DNA of 64,000 nucleotides from contig CM051004.1 in assembly GCA_027704905.1 (NCBI GenBank), forward strand, positions 11,588,103 through 11,652,102, given 5' to 3'. Both the position numbers and the translations under genes were made by a program. Source of the DNA: Muraenolepis orangiensis. Lineage: Eukaryota > Chordata > Actinopteri > Gadiformes > Muraenolepididae. Below, one piece after another: positions 1 to 15,475 of this stretch; positions within the stretch are counted from its first letter, which is position 1; each line of letters begins with the position of its first letter. The notes below the pieces were generated by a model. It was not told where the DNA came from and did no database searches. It saw only the letters and a program-made list of their open reading frames with translations.

Positions 1-101
<101 letters not shown>

Positions 102-237
102 CTCAATTTTCTTTTTTTATACACTATATTCACTATAAATTGCTTTCGATTAAAGCTTTGGCTAAATAACTAAGTAAATAGTGATAATGAAAGGTAGTGC
201 GACCCATGTGACACACAAATATGCGTGCGGGTGAAAC

Positions 238-296
<59 letters not shown>
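238..296 (+). repeat. (CA)n microsatellite
   Basis: An uninterrupted CA tract of about 28 units. Confidence 0.97.
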
Positions 297-298
<2 letters not shown>

Positions 299-350
299 AC
301 AGGTTTAAAGGACATCTATACGGTGTGTGTGGTGATGAACCCCTGCCCTG

Positions 351-662
351 ATGGAGGACCTCGCCGCTGACCTTGAGGTCCCTGATGTACTGCGTCGTGT
401 CTGGGACCACGCGCTGTCACTCATGGCGTATGACAGGGCCATTGCAGAGGTGACACGTCCTCCTAGACCTCCTCTACGGAGGAACCCACCCGCATATTCA
501 GTCACACTGGCCACCCACCGCCTTCTGACGCCCGTGTGTCCGTCTCACAACCCCGTGCCGTGCCTGCCTTTGCGGATGTTTCAAGATTCAATTCAAGATG
601 CAGGATTTTTATTTGCCATATGCAACAAGTACAATGCTCCCTGTTTCATTTTTGTGGAATGA
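351..662 (+). CDS. unrecognised ORF, doubtful
   Basis: A 103-codon frame starting MEDLAADLEVPDVLRRVWDH. Its first ~60 codons (to about 530) are GC-rich with ordinary codon use, in contrast to the surrounding AT-rich DNA. An in-frame TGA lies 15 nt upstream of the ATG, so it would be a true start if real. The last third becomes AT-rich and random-looking. I do not recognise any domain. It could be a small exon, a decayed transposon ORF or chance. Confidence 0.15.
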   Translation: MEDLAADLEVPDVLRRVWDHALSLMAYDRAIAEVTRPPRPPLRRNPPAYSVTLATHRLLTPVCPSHNPVPCLPLRMFQDSIQDAGFLFAICNKYNAPCFIFVE

Positions 663-792
663 ATTTTATTAATAATAATAAATGGCGCTTTTCAAGGACT
701 CAAAGTCATTTTCAATTTGAATTTTGTCTGCGTTTTCTCAACACGAAACAAAAAGGCTGGTATTTATTTATTTATGAATGTGTTCATTCTTT

Positions 793-1290
793 TTGTTGAT
801 TCATCTGTTTATTTATTGAATATGCTGTTCATTATAACAATAATATTCCCCATATTTTTTTGCGCCACAATGTTGCACTGAAATACGGGCTGAGAGGCTG
901 ACCGACATGTGGCCAACAAGAATGGTTCTCGTATTATTTAGAGCCATCACAACTACAGCCCACCAGACTGAGAAGGACATGACGCATCTGACAGAACATC
1001 GTGTTCATTAGCTTATTGTTTACGCAGTTAGATAACTTACAGGACATGGAAGGGGATTGAGTAAACCCTCATTATTGATTCAAGGTGTATTTGCTTTCGT
1101 TACCTGACAAACCCTCAATAAAAGCAAACTGGTGGTCCTCCGCAATAAACCCTTAACTCAAAAAACAACTCTGTTTACAAGTCTGTTTATATTTTATTTA
1201 TAAACTCTTTGAAAAAATGGTTAATTCCTTTGTGTATTGACATTTAAATAAAAGGCCAACCGAAATGTCACCTTAAAACACAAATGAAGT
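793..1290 (+). repeat. ~0.5-kb direct duplication, copy 1
   Basis: Almost identical to 3731-4255, including gaaatacgggctgagaggctg and the block running to aaggccaac(c/t)gaaatgtcacc. Small indels only. No coding motif and no terminal inverted repeats, so it is either an unclassified dispersed repeat or a local duplication. Confidence 0.9.
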
Positions 1291-2160
1291 CCTTTGCCGG
1301 CTTTCTCTCAAAACAGACGGAATGGATTTGGAGAGAACAAAACATGTAACCATAAAGGTATAAAGCATAGTAGCGACACTACAAGGATAACTATAGGCAA
1401 TACTTGTTTTTGATTTTGTTGACAAATCAATGGTAACAAACAACGCTGAATATGTAACATAACTGTGGAGTGTGTGTGGTTGGTGGCTGGTTCAAGCAGC
1501 CTCATCTGGCCTGAGTTGGACGAGGGCGAGGGAGAGGGGTTTTAACCGAGAGTCGTTTCAAGGTTTTTTTTGCTTGCTACCTCCACCCTTCCAACCTAAG
1601 TCCCAGGATCAGAGGAGCACTCAAGATTAGCACACAATTTGTTAGAGGAAAAGAAGAAGCTGTCATTTTGCCATCTTAATCCTGTGAGAGACAAAAACCC
1701 TCGGCCCGGCCTTTGACCCCCCCCACTAAAAGCAGGCTTAGCGGCAGACTTTGATTTGTCAACGATGACCACAACAGAGCCGGCCCAAAACGGAGCGCCA
1801 AGGTCAAGGGGGTGTCTACTCCGACAACCATGTGACGGCAAAGGCAAGATGGAGCGCGGTGTTGGTTTTCATGCTAGCTGGGTGTTCCTCCGCCGTTTCT
1901 AATTATAATTGTTGGAGCGGTGAATCCATGTATAACCATGTAAAAAAAACAGCAGTTCAAAATCCATAAGAGAGGCCACTACAGCACCTACAGTGTGCTG
2001 AAAGCAGGGGCCAGAGAGCACTCTCGTTTCTTCTTTGAGTTTTATTGGCACTGACTCACAAGCTTCAACAATCCATCGCAGTACGGAGACGGTGAGAGGC
2101 TGAGGTCGTCGCCCAAACCCATGTGACGTGCTCTCTAACAGAGTGCACCATCGGGCCACA
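1291..2160. other. no gene; one dispersed ~55-bp repeat
   Basis: Contains a ~55-bp segment (1467-1521, gtgtgtggttggtggctgg and following) that recurs inverted at 31376-31433. Otherwise unique-looking; no supported frame. Confidence 0.6.
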
Positions 2161-2219
2161 GAATATATATATCTATATATATATATCTATCTATCTATAT
2201 AGATAGATAGATAGATAGA
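2161..2219 (+). repeat. (TA)n/(TATC)n/(TAGA)n compound microsatellite
   Basis: A TA-rich run followed by ctat and then atag tetramers. The two tetramer blocks are complementary and can fold on each other. Confidence 0.92.
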
Positions 2220-2482
2220 AACCATACATGTTTTTTCAGTGAATAAAATCCAGAGCACTAATACAAATATACCAACCGTCAGAATGGCAGAAAAAGAGAT
2301 AGAGGAACAGGAGGAAGGGGTGATAGAAGCCAGCATTGCATGATATATCAATTAGCTCTTGATACTGATCATTTGTGAATGCTGCAGTGAATTAATTTGC
2401 GTCACAGACATAAATTGTGGGAATTTACAGTAAAGAAAGAACATGGTCCTTCCTTTGGCACAGGAGAAGTTTACATCAAGAC

Positions 2483-2562
2483 ACAAACACACACACATAT
2501 TTCACACGCATACACACACACACCCCCCCCCCCACACACACACACACATATACCACACACAG
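2483..2562 (+). repeat. (CA)n with poly-C interruption
   Basis: CA tracts on both sides of a run of about 11 C. Confidence 0.92.
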
Positions 2563-2693
2563 ACCTACTTGCCAGTTTAACACAGGATTGATGGAAACCA
2601 TAACTTGGGGGTAGGAGGCCTCCGGTGAAGTGGGGACCGCCGCTGAACCAGCAGCACAGCTCTGGTTACCACGTAACACTAGCTCCCTCCAGA

Positions 2694-3489
2694 CCGCAGA
2701 GACCCAAACACAGACCCAAACACAGACCCAAATACTGGCCAAAACAAAGACCTTAACACAGACCCAAACACAGACCCAAACACAGACCCAAATACTGGCC
2801 AAAACAAAGACCTTAACACAGACCCAAATACAGACCAAAACGATGACCTAAATATAGACCGAAAACACAGACCCAAACACAGACCCAAACACAGACCCAA
2901 ACATAGACCCAAAGACTGACATAGAAATACAGACACAAATACTGACACAAATACAGACCCAAACACAGAACCAAACACAGACCCAAACACAAACCCAAAT
3001 ACAGACCCAAACATAGACCCAAACACAGACCCAAACACGGACCCAAATACAGACCCAAATACAGACCCAAACAATGACCCAAACACCGACCCATATACAG
3101 AGAGAAACACAGACCCAAACACAGACCCAAACACTGACCCAAATACAGACCCAAACATAGACCTAAACACAGACCTAAACACAGACCCAAACAATGACAT
3201 AAATACAGACCCAAATACAGACCAACACAGACCAAACACAGACCCAAATACTGACCCAAATACAGACACAAACACAGACACAAATACAGACACAAATTCC
3301 TACAGAAACACAGACCCAAACACAGACAGAAACACAGACCTAAATACAGACCCAAATACAGACCCAAACACAGACCCAAACACAGACCTAAACACAGACC
3401 CAAACACAGACCCAAATACAGACCCAAACACAGACCCAAACACAGACCTAAATACAGACCCAAAAACAGACCCAAATACAGACCCAAAC
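2694..3489 (+). repeat. 12-bp minisatellite (ACAGACCCAAAC)n
   Basis: About 66 units of a 12-bp motif with single-base variants (aaat, aaca, ctgac). Two ~60-bp higher-order units (caaatactggccaaaacaaa) stand at its start. Because 12 is a multiple of 3, several frames stay open on both strands for 200 or more codons; these are artefacts. Confidence 0.95.
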
Positions 3490-3730
3490 AATCTGACTTA
3501 AAGATAAACTCTGTAGGTCCGGAATCTATTTTAGAATGTAGTGATTTAGTCATTTATTATACTTTGGACACATGTATTATGAAGTCAGATATGTGTCACT
3601 AAGGTCGTTAAGGAGCAGGTTAGGGGGCATCTTGCTTATGGAAGCCTAGAGGTAGACTGGGGACATTGGGGTTTGAACCCAGAACAACTAGCAACTAGCC
3701 CGACCCTAAAGTATGGCATGTATTTATTCA

Positions 3731-4255
3731 TTTTGTTTATTCATTTATGAATATGCTATCCATTATAAAAAATAATATTCCCCATATTTTGCTCCACAAT
3801 ATTGCACTGAAATACGGGCTGAGAGGCTGACCGACATGTGGCCAACAAGAATGGTTCTCGTATTATTTAGAGCCATCACAACTACAGCCCACCAGACTGA
3901 GAAGGACATGACGCATCTGACAGAACATCGTGTTCATTAGCTTATTGTTTACGCAGTTAGATAACTTACAGGACATGGAAGGGGATTGAGTAAACCCTCA
4001 TTATTGCTTAAACGTTTATTTGCTTGCGTTACCTGACAAACCCTCAATAAAAAAAAAGCAAAATGGTGGTCCTCTAACGCAAGAAACCCTTAACTGCAGA
4101 GCACAAAACAACTCTGTTTACAAGTCTGTTTATATTATATTTATGAACTCTTTGAAAAAGTGGTTAATTCCTTTGTGTACTGACATTTTAAATAAAAGGC
4201 CAACTGAAATGTCACCCTAAAACATAAATGAAGTATGTTTAAAAATCCTTTGCAG
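3731..4255 (+). repeat. ~0.5-kb direct duplication, copy 2
   Basis: The second copy of the segment at 793-1290, same orientation, about 2.94 kb away. The differences are mostly short indels in A- or T-runs. Confidence 0.9.
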
Positions 4256-5228
4256 GCGAGCTCAACTGATCCCAGATGCTTCACCCTTCGACTCCTCTCG
4301 GGGCCTCCTCTAGGGGGCGTCCAGGACAGCGCTACTACAGTCCACTACAGCGAACTGACATGCGATGAGGTCCTAACCTAGAGCAAGAAAGCTGAAGATG
4401 CCCAGAACCAAAATAATTGAGTTGTTTTTTTCAGGGAGCTAACATGAAGTTTAGGGCCCTGCTTGAACTCCCTGGACCCTGGCTTAAGGACTTCTCCTAC
4501 TAAGTTAGCTCTTATGTTAGCCTCCAGGGCTACAACTTTAATAACCACAGGTCTCTTAAAGACCTATAGGAGATAAATAATTATGTATCACTGAAATTAT
4601 AATGAAACCATTAAGGTTGACAATTTTATACTTATTTTGATCATGCTTATAATTCAATATTTAACGATGGTTATATATTCTAGCTATGTTTCTGGAGGAT
4701 TGAAGAACATCATTGGACAGTATAGGTAATAAAACATGGGCATGGACCAACAAGTATGCATGGATTTGCAGGAGCATTAGGGTCAACACACTGTTACGTG
4801 GGATGCAGGAAGACAATTTGTATGATAGCATGTACAGAATCCATCACATCTGCCTGCCACCCACCTATCATGTCTTTGTCTCTAATGGTTCAAATTGCAA
4901 ATTGAAACCGTCAGTACATTCTGAGCCATTACATTACAGAGTTGTAGATTTTAGATTTGGAGAATAGGAGGGTTTGATCATTGCTATTTTCTTGCTAAGT
5001 GCTCCCGCAATTTCTAAGGGTCAGAAATGTAATTGAAGTCATTTAGGAGGGAGAGCATCCATGTAATTGCAATAATCTTGTGCTTCCGAGGGTGGAAGGC
5101 AGCCATTGCGTCAGGGGTTCACTGTGTAGACACATGGCAAGGGAGGGGGAACAATGAGGATACTGCTGGCAGGAAAGGGGAATGGGTTAATAATCAAGGA
5201 CATTGAGCTCAAATCTCTACATCGGATG
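4256..5228. other. no feature seen
   Basis: Unique-looking, mostly AT-rich DNA. An 84-residue frame at 4713-4967 has no recognisable motif. Confidence 0.5.
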
Positions 5229-5251
5229 TTTGTGTGTGTGTGTGTGTGTGT

Positions 5252-5299
<48 letters not shown>

Positions 5300-5400
5300 G
5301 TGTGTGTTTGTGTGTGCATGTGTATGTGCGTGCGTGTGTGTGTACGTGTGTGTGTGTGCGTGTGTGCGTGCGTGCGTATGAGTGCGTGCGTATACGCAAG
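5229..5400 (+). repeat. (GT)n and (GTGC)n microsatellite
   Basis: GT tract interrupted by ggtg and ttgt, grading into gtgcgtgc units. Confidence 0.95.
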
Positions 5401-6324
5401 AGTGCTTGTATGTTTGTTCTAATCTCCGTGCAACTTATAATTGTGATCAGCTGTGGCTTGTTGTTGCAACCATGTGTGTGCATCGTTGTACTTTCGACAC
5501 CTCCAATTTACCGTATGGCCAAAAGCACAAACAAACACCCACCACCGATTCATTCCACAGTAGGATTATAATCAGGCGTTCTTTCAGAGCCGGCATATAA
5601 ATATAACTGCTATTGTCAATGGACGCCTATACGAATTTGACCCTTAGGCGTTGCAAGGCCGTTGCTTTTCTCCAAGCTTTATAACAGTGAGGTTAGAGAT
5701 TTTCAACTATTTTAGCCGGCAGCAGCTAAAGGATTGGGGACCGTTTGGTAGGAAGAGGTGTCCCCTCAACCTCAAGCGCCTGCCTCACCACGTGGACTGC
5801 AAAAGGACTCTTTCCCGGACAGAGGACCCCCGAGGTCTGTCCGGCGATACGCCTGTGAGTAATTACCGTCCTCTATCCGGGGGTGGCTCAGAGGAGACAC
5901 ACATCACTCATCTGTAAAGAAGAAAGGAGGCAGGCACACCACGCTCCTGGGTGCCAGGAGCGCGAGGAGTGCAATTAATTGATAAATGTACGGCCGCGAC
6001 GTCCCATCAGATAGCACAGAACGGCCGCTAAAGAGTGTGCTGGGGCGTGACTCAAAGACTAGAGAAACTTAGCGAAAACACCATTAACCTCCTGCAGCCC
6101 CGGAGCTGATAGTGGAGGGCAAGAGAGGGAGTTTTAAATTGCACCGAAGCCCCTGAGATTATGAGGAACGGTGCAGGTCTTTAGTTCAAGGTGGCAAACC
6201 TATATTTGGATTAATTCTGACGCACTGAACTCATAGACGGAGTACCGTCAGCCAGGCTTTGAACCTGAAAAGCCATCGTTAAGGATGCGGTCCGTTGTGT
6301 TTTGACCAAGTGATTACTGTTTAT
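5401..6324. other. unique DNA with one short hairpin
   Basis: No supported frame. A 9-bp perfect hairpin cgctcctgg/ccaggagcg with a gtg loop lies at about 5942-5962. Confidence 0.5.
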
Positions 6325-6347
6325 ACACACACACACACACACACACA
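6325..6347 (+). repeat. (CA)n microsatellite
   Basis: About 11 CA units. Confidence 0.95.
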
Positions 6348-6546
6348 GATTTATAAGGGGATCAAAATGACAAGCGGAAAAATACCCTGGTTGGTCGTAA
6401 TGTAAATATGGCGGATGACTGCATATTTCCTATTAGACCTTTCCGGAAAGACAGCCATCAATAAAAATCAGGGTTGAATTCTGTCTCTGGGCAGCGGACA
6501 AAGGACGAAAAATAATTGGGGAAAGAATTTTTTGTTTTTACAAACA

Positions 6547-6577
6547 AATAGGCCTCACACACACATAAACACAGCAC

Positions 6578-6625
<48 letters not shown>
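6547..6625 (+). repeat. (CA)n microsatellite
   Basis: CA tract with a few interruptions; first of four arrays of alternating strand sense within 820 bp. Confidence 0.96.
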
Positions 6626-6628
<3 letters not shown>

Positions 6629-6772
6629 GCAGGCATGCACATTGAAAGACACATACACACAGACATAAAGACACCACACACTCACATGCCATGCATTCAC
6701 ATTAATAAAACACACACACACATAAGACCCTCACAACAAGTTACATACACTCTCACACCCAACATTTTCCTG

Positions 6773-6818
6773 TTTGTGTGTATGTTGTGTGTGTGTGTGT
6801 GTGTGTGTGCGTGTATTG

Positions 6819-6885
<67 letters not shown>

Positions 6886-6950
6886 ATGTGCATGTGTGTG
6901 TGTGTGTGCGCGTGCGTGTGTGTGTGTGTGTATGTGTGTGTGTGTGTGTG
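6773..6950 (+). repeat. (GT)n microsatellite
   Basis: About 85 GT units with gc and at interruptions, complementary to the CA arrays on each side. Confidence 0.96.
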
Positions 6951-7062
6951 AGAATCCCCTGCCCTTGATTAATCTCTGCTGTCAGGGGGAAGTTCCTGTG
7001 TTTGGGTCGTGACAGGCAGGTTGCCCATTCCACATCTGGAAGCTCTACCCCTGCCATCCCCG

Positions 7063-7219
<157 letters not shown>

Positions 7220-7275
7220 AGGCACATGGAACATACTTGACACTTGTCAAGTAAGTTCACCCCATGCTAAGTTAA

Positions 7276-7301
7276 CACACATGCAGAAACACACACACGC
7301 A

Positions 7302-7365
<64 letters not shown>
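7276..7365 (+). repeat. (CA)n microsatellite
   Basis: About 44 CA units, following a 57-bp gap of unique sequence. Confidence 0.96.
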
Positions 7366-7368
<3 letters not shown>

Positions 7369-9115
7369 GGAGACAATGACCCATGCACACGTATATGGAC
7401 CGCCCGTTCACACGCATAGATGCACACATCCAAAGACATACCGTATGACCGCCCCCACATGTCCGCATGGAAATCACACGCTCACGCACTGCCAACACAG
7501 CCAATCAACCCACTGCTCTGTTCCCTAACACACGTCCCCTCCATGCTCCAACTTGCTACCTTTGTCTTTCTGTGCTGGCCAAATGTTCCACTCTATCACT
7601 CAAATCATCTCCCATTATGGCGGGAAAGAGGTAGGAAGGAGTGAGGGGGCGAGGGAGATATGTCAGATTCAATCTGTATTTCAATTTGAAATTTCATTTG
7701 GATGGTGTTCTCTTTATTCCCAACTGGGGGGGGGTTGGGGATTCTCTTCGCCTTCAGGTTGAGGTTTTTTTTGGGGTCAGCCATAGCTTGCAGGGTCCCT
7801 AGAGAGGTCAGGGGTTAAGTATCTGACTCAGGGATACCACGGTGAGTTTGGCCAAAACCTCTGGGCTTTCAGAGCGGCTCTGACCTCCATAACTATGAGG
7901 ATGTCCTTCTCTTGGCTCAGAGAACTCTCTTTGATTTGAAATATCTTCAAAGGACTCAAGGTTAGTAGCCATGAAAAAATATACTCTTGAAAGTTCTCAA
8001 AAACAAAAAAACACCCTAGCATTTGATTTATTCAAACGCTAACTGCACTGTACACTTCACACCCCCTTTGTACTACGTCAGCCTTTCACAAGCTTCCAAA
8101 ATGTTTGCTATCTCACGTGAAGCAGCCAAACATTGCTCTCACTCATTCCAGAAGCTGGGATGATGCTATTTGTTTTTCTCCTCACGGTTGTTTTATCACA
8201 GCGAGGGAAGTCTGTCATCGGGTCCAAGAACGTTGGACGTGTCTTTGTTGTAAAAGTTCAACAACATAGATAAATCACCAAAAAGCAAAGGAGACTTCGA
8301 CAGGCCACGTCTGCCAACAGCGCTTCAGTCACAAGCGGTATTCAGGGACGGCGAACAGTTAACAGGGTTCGGGACAGTCGGACGGTGAACAGCAGCGTAT
8401 GAAGAGTATAGGGTTGGTGTGCCAGGGACTCTCACCGCAGTCGGTAGGAAAGGACGCTCCCGAGACGGAGGGGGGGGATAGAGCGGTGTGGGGGGGGGGG
8501 GGGAAGAAGCGATACAGCGATAAGTGTGCACTGAAGGAAACCAGAGGAACAATACGAAGAAAAAAAAAAAAAAAAACATAATATGACATTTCTCATCATC
8601 AGACACCGAGAAACAATGTGCAATTTTGGTACATGACCAGACGTAGCTGTTTTTTTTTTTTTTAAACGCGACCAGGCCCACGCCTCTGGTGGTGTGTCAT
8701 CACTCACTCATTCACTCATTCATTCACTCATTCCACTCATTGCCATAATACTATTTGACCTGCCGTTGTTTAACAGCACTGCACTGCTGTGAGGAGATAC
8801 AAGCATGGCGCATTGAAGAATGGGTCCATTGAGCATGAATACAAGTCCTCTGGAAACATTTAATTCTCTGGTACAGCGTCGTAGGGACTATGTGTGGTTG
8901 CTTTCGTTTTTTTGCTTCAAATGGACGATAATGTGTAACAAATGACGTGCTCTCCAATAAAAGGGAACACGGGGGATGCTCCTTATGAGAACAGGCAGCA
9001 GAGGATGTTGTACTTTGACAGTTATTTATTTATTGTGCTTGCGAGACAGGCTTTGTTAGGTCGCCTTGCTAGCGCTGCTAGCTCTGCTGTTATTGTTCAG
9101 AGTAACTCCCTGCCA
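7366..9115. other. no gene; homopolymer runs
   Basis: Unique-looking DNA with G-runs at 8468-8503, A-run at 8560-8576, T-run at 8651-8663 and a short cattcactcat repeat at 8701-8740. No supported frame. Confidence 0.6.
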
Positions 9116-9116
9116 T

Positions 9117-9152
9117 CACACACACACACACACACACACTCACGCACACACA
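9117..9152 (+). repeat. (CA)n microsatellite
   Basis: About 16 CA units, interrupted near the end. Confidence 0.94.
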
Positions 9153-9326
9153 GGAGAATGCTTGGTTTCTGTATGTGTGTGGGTATGTGTGTGTCTATAA
9201 TTCAATGAATAGTATGTGTCTGTTATTTCTATATTGATGTGTGTGTGTCCTTTTATGTGTGTGTGTGTCTATTTTATTGTTGTACACTATGTGTGTGTGC
9301 CTCTTGTTCAAGTATTTATGTTTGTC

Positions 9327-10713
<1,387 letters not shown>

Positions 10714-10739
10714 GATATGGAGATGAGAGGGAGGATGAT

Positions 10740-11112
<373 letters not shown>

Positions 11113-11314
11113 GCAGAGAGGTGGAGACTTGTCTTCCTTCGATTCAGACCTGGAACAATAGCTGCCCATCACTGTGTCAGCACCTCCCGGCCCGGCGGGA
11201 GTACGACGGCTGAAGTGACACAGCGCTCCCATCAATGAGCTATTGTGTGAACTACACGGCTTTCCAGAGGCCCGTTTCCCATTAGAAAGCCCTCAGTGCT
11301 CGGTGAGTAATCTG

Positions 11315-11429
11315 CACACACACACACACACTGTGGAAAACGCTGGCTAAATGAAAGAAATATATTGCACATGTGCAGGAAAACACACTCAATGTGTGAC
11401 CATGTTGCGTTGGATGGATAATAAGGAAG

Positions 11430-11466
<37 letters not shown>

Positions 11467-11541
11467 ACACCGTCTCATATTTGGGGGATTTCTCATGGTT
11501 TTTTTTAGTTGCTACAGTAATCACGGATACCTCACAGACCT

Positions 11542-11592
<51 letters not shown>
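11315..11592 (+). repeat. three (CA)n tracts
   Basis: CA tracts at 11315-11332, 11431-11464 and 11543-11592 separated by unique DNA. Confidence 0.94.
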
Positions 11593-11594
<2 letters not shown>

Positions 11595-11826
11595 TGGCGT
11601 TATACCAAAAAATAAACAATCTCCAGTTTGCCGCCAATTCTCAAGCACGCATCCATATGGAACAGCGATGTCCTTTACTCATTTCCATTAACCTAGTGCT
11701 GAGTTCAACTTTTCTTGTTTCTGGACGGGATTTCTTTAAATTTCTTTTAGGAATAGAGAGAGGTGGTGATGGGCCAAACGTCAAGCGCCTCTAAATGAGT
11801 GAGTGAGTATGTTGGGTGAGAGGATG

Positions 11827-13010
<1,184 letters not shown>

Positions 13011-13012
13011 TG

Positions 13013-13035
13013 TGTTTTTTGTGTGTGTGTGTGTG
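13013..13035 (+). repeat. short (GT)n
   Basis: A T-run leads into about eight GT units. Confidence 0.85.
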
Positions 13036-13180
13036 CGCATGCAGGTGCCTGTGTGGCTGTAGGAAGGTAACAAGGTTTGGGCGTCTCTTCAGTGCTTGGA
13101 AGTATAAATATATCCATTCAAACCCACATTAAGCCAACCAACCGGCCGGCCGGCCAGCAGGAAGTCAGCCAGTGAGAGAC

Positions 13181-13378
<198 letters not shown>

Positions 13379-13379
13379 T

Positions 13380-14109
13380 GTACCCGACATTCCAGTACTT
13401 CCCTCTCCCTGCTTGCTACAGTAAAAGCCACTGGGCTGGGCAGCCAAGATGGAGGACAGCTCTCTCCATGTCCATTTGTTAGCCCTTTCAGCAGCAAGTG
13501 GGGAAAGTACATTTTGCTGCCTTGCCATTTCTCAGCGCGCTCTTTGAAGTGGAGGTTGTCATCTACAAGAAGAAAACATCCGTCTTCATACAAGTCGGTT
13601 GATTTAGCGCAACAAAAAAAAGAAGATTTCTTTTTCTTCTTCTTCTCTCAAACAGCATATGGAAATTTCTCGCAAAGCAATTCCACATAGTTAAAAATAC
13701 AACAACTTCTAAGGACCTATTGATACAACCAGAAAGAAGCGGCTTGGAGATTCAAAGAGGTTGAACCAGAGATCCAGAGAGCCCAGCCTCCTAATCACTT
13801 TCACCTGTACCCTGACGGGCCTCTAATCACCGTTACCGCGACGTGGTCCGATGAAAAGGACACATCCGCACCACAACACCGGCGTTATCCCCCAGAATAT
13901 GTACTGTATATTCACTTTTAAATTAATCCAGCATGCCACAGCCGAGGTCCAAGCAATTGTTATTCATTTGTTTAGCCGAGTTAAAATGTTGGATTAAAAG
14001 GATATGACGGACAAAAGACAGAAAGGCAGCTGTGGTGATATCAAGGGGGGGGGGGGGAGTGAGAGGGAGACTTTACTACAACACACTAACACACAACACA
14101 CTCATACTT
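13380..14109. other. no feature seen
   Basis: Unique-looking DNA with a G-run at 14047-14057; no supported frame. Confidence 0.5.
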
Positions 14110-14352
14110 GGGGGGGGGGGGGGGTAGCTCAGTCTGTTTTGGACTTGGCTTGGGAACCGGAAGGTTATCTGGTTCAAGTCCCCGAAACACTGACAAGACC
14201 CCTACAGGACCCCCCTACAGGACCCCCTACACTAAAAAAATAACTTCCCACTGCTCCTAATACCAGGATGGGTTAAATGCAGAGAAAAACATTTCACTGT
14301 GTGTGTACAATGTATGGTGACATGTATGGTGATCAATAAAGAGGATCAATCC
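14110..14352 (+). mobile_element. tRNA-derived SINE, plus strand
   Basis: The head is tRNA-like: tagctcagtctg (14125-14136) fits an A box and ggttcaagtcc (14171-14181) fits a B box at the proper spacing for an RNA polymerase III promoter. The body includes cactgctcctaataccagga. The tail aaacatttcactgtgtgtg, with a later caataaag, resembles LINE-type 3' ends used by fish SINEs. A poly-G run marks the 5' side. The ends are approximate. Confidence 0.8.
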
Positions 14353-14774
14353 TCCAGATTTAGATTCCTCGCAAACCAAACCCACTACTACTACATCCAC
14401 CGCAAAGAGACTGAAACACCCAAACTACTCAACATAACGATAAAATAAGTTGGTCATAATCACAATGCAATTAAATGAACAACAATGACTTGATTGTCCT
14501 CCCACTGTCATTGCAGGACAATCTCCCAAACCTACCCATCTTCCTATTGTCCCGTCGAACCTTGTTCTACCCAAGGTTGGTTAGGTTGGTCACATATGGA
14601 CACAACATACAGAAACATCACACAGAAATCATTTGATAATGCAGAACTCTTTATGTCAGTAAGAGAGTTTACCCCGGGTCACCAGCTGCACCAGATGCCC
14701 GTAAACTAAACATGTAATGTTTGTTTGTTTGAGAAATGCTCAGAATGGTCCTCCTCGATTAACCTTGCCTCTTT
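14353..14774. other. no feature seen
   Basis: Unique-looking AT-rich DNA between the two SINEs. Confidence 0.5.
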
Positions 14775-15050
14775 TGTAATGGTAATGATGCTTTTATATA
14801 GCGCTTTTATCCAAAGCGCTTTATAAGTCATGCCTCACATTCACCCATTCACACACACATTCAACCACCGACGGCAGAGTCAGCTATGCAAGGAGACAGC
14901 CAGCACGTCGGGAGCAGTTAGGGTTAGGGTGTCTTGCTCAAGGACACCTCGACAGTTTATTGCTAGGAGGAGCCGGGGGTCGAACCAGCAACCTTCCGGT
15001 TCTGAGGCGACCGCTCTACCTCCTGAACTATACTGCCTATACTGCCGCCC
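14775..15050 (-). mobile_element. tRNA-derived SINE, minus strand
   Basis: On the minus strand it starts with a tRNA-like head: tagttcaggaggtagagc (complement of 15013-15030, A box) and ggttcgaccc (complement of 14977-14986, B box). The body contains gtgtccttgagcaagacacc, and the tail is aaagcgctttggataaaagc followed by atgat/taatgg. This layout is a very common fish SINE. It lies opposite to the SINE at 14.11 kb. Confidence 0.85.
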
Positions 15051-15304
15051 CTTATTGTAACCTCTCACATCTCTCACATCACCTGCCTCCCTGCTGGCTG
15101 CTAGGTTCCACCTGTCACATTTGCCTATTGAGTATGTCAATCATTGCACATCAAAATGATATAAACAGATTTCATGTTTTCGGCTATATCAATACATATA
15201 TTTCATTGATCTCAAACGTGCTATTAACACACAATCTATTTTTTGGTGATCACTCTCTATGCAGAGGGCAGCTTTGTTTATATACAAAGCAGCAGAGCAA
15301 GGTT

Positions 15305-15475
15305 TAACCCCCGAGGTAAGGTAAGTAAGTCTATTTACAATTCTCAATTTACAGACACAAGGCCACACAGTGCTTCACAAGCGCAAAATTCATATAATAC
15401 AATCGAAAAGCATAAGAAACAGGAGGAAAGACAGAGGCCTGCTTGAAAAGATGAGTCATAAACATAAAAACATAA
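15305..15475 (-). mobile_element. possible retrotransposon tail
   Basis: The segment gtaagtaagtctatttacaa, followed by cacagtgcttcacaagcgc and an A-rich aaacataaaaacataaaa, resembles the 3' tails of fish retroelements read on the minus strand. Weakly supported. Confidence 0.3.

Noticed and set aside
2679..3553. Minus-strand frames of 204 and 246 residues rich in GSVFGSVF and LGLCLGLC
   Set aside because: They are translations of the 12-bp minisatellite; the unit length keeps frames open by arithmetic.
5942..5962. 9-bp hairpin as a terminator
   Set aside because: No following T-run and the genome is eukaryotic; a chance or minor structure.
14110..14181. A functional tRNA gene
   Set aside because: The A and B boxes are present but no cloverleaf with a paired acceptor stem or anticodon arm can be drawn; it is a SINE head.
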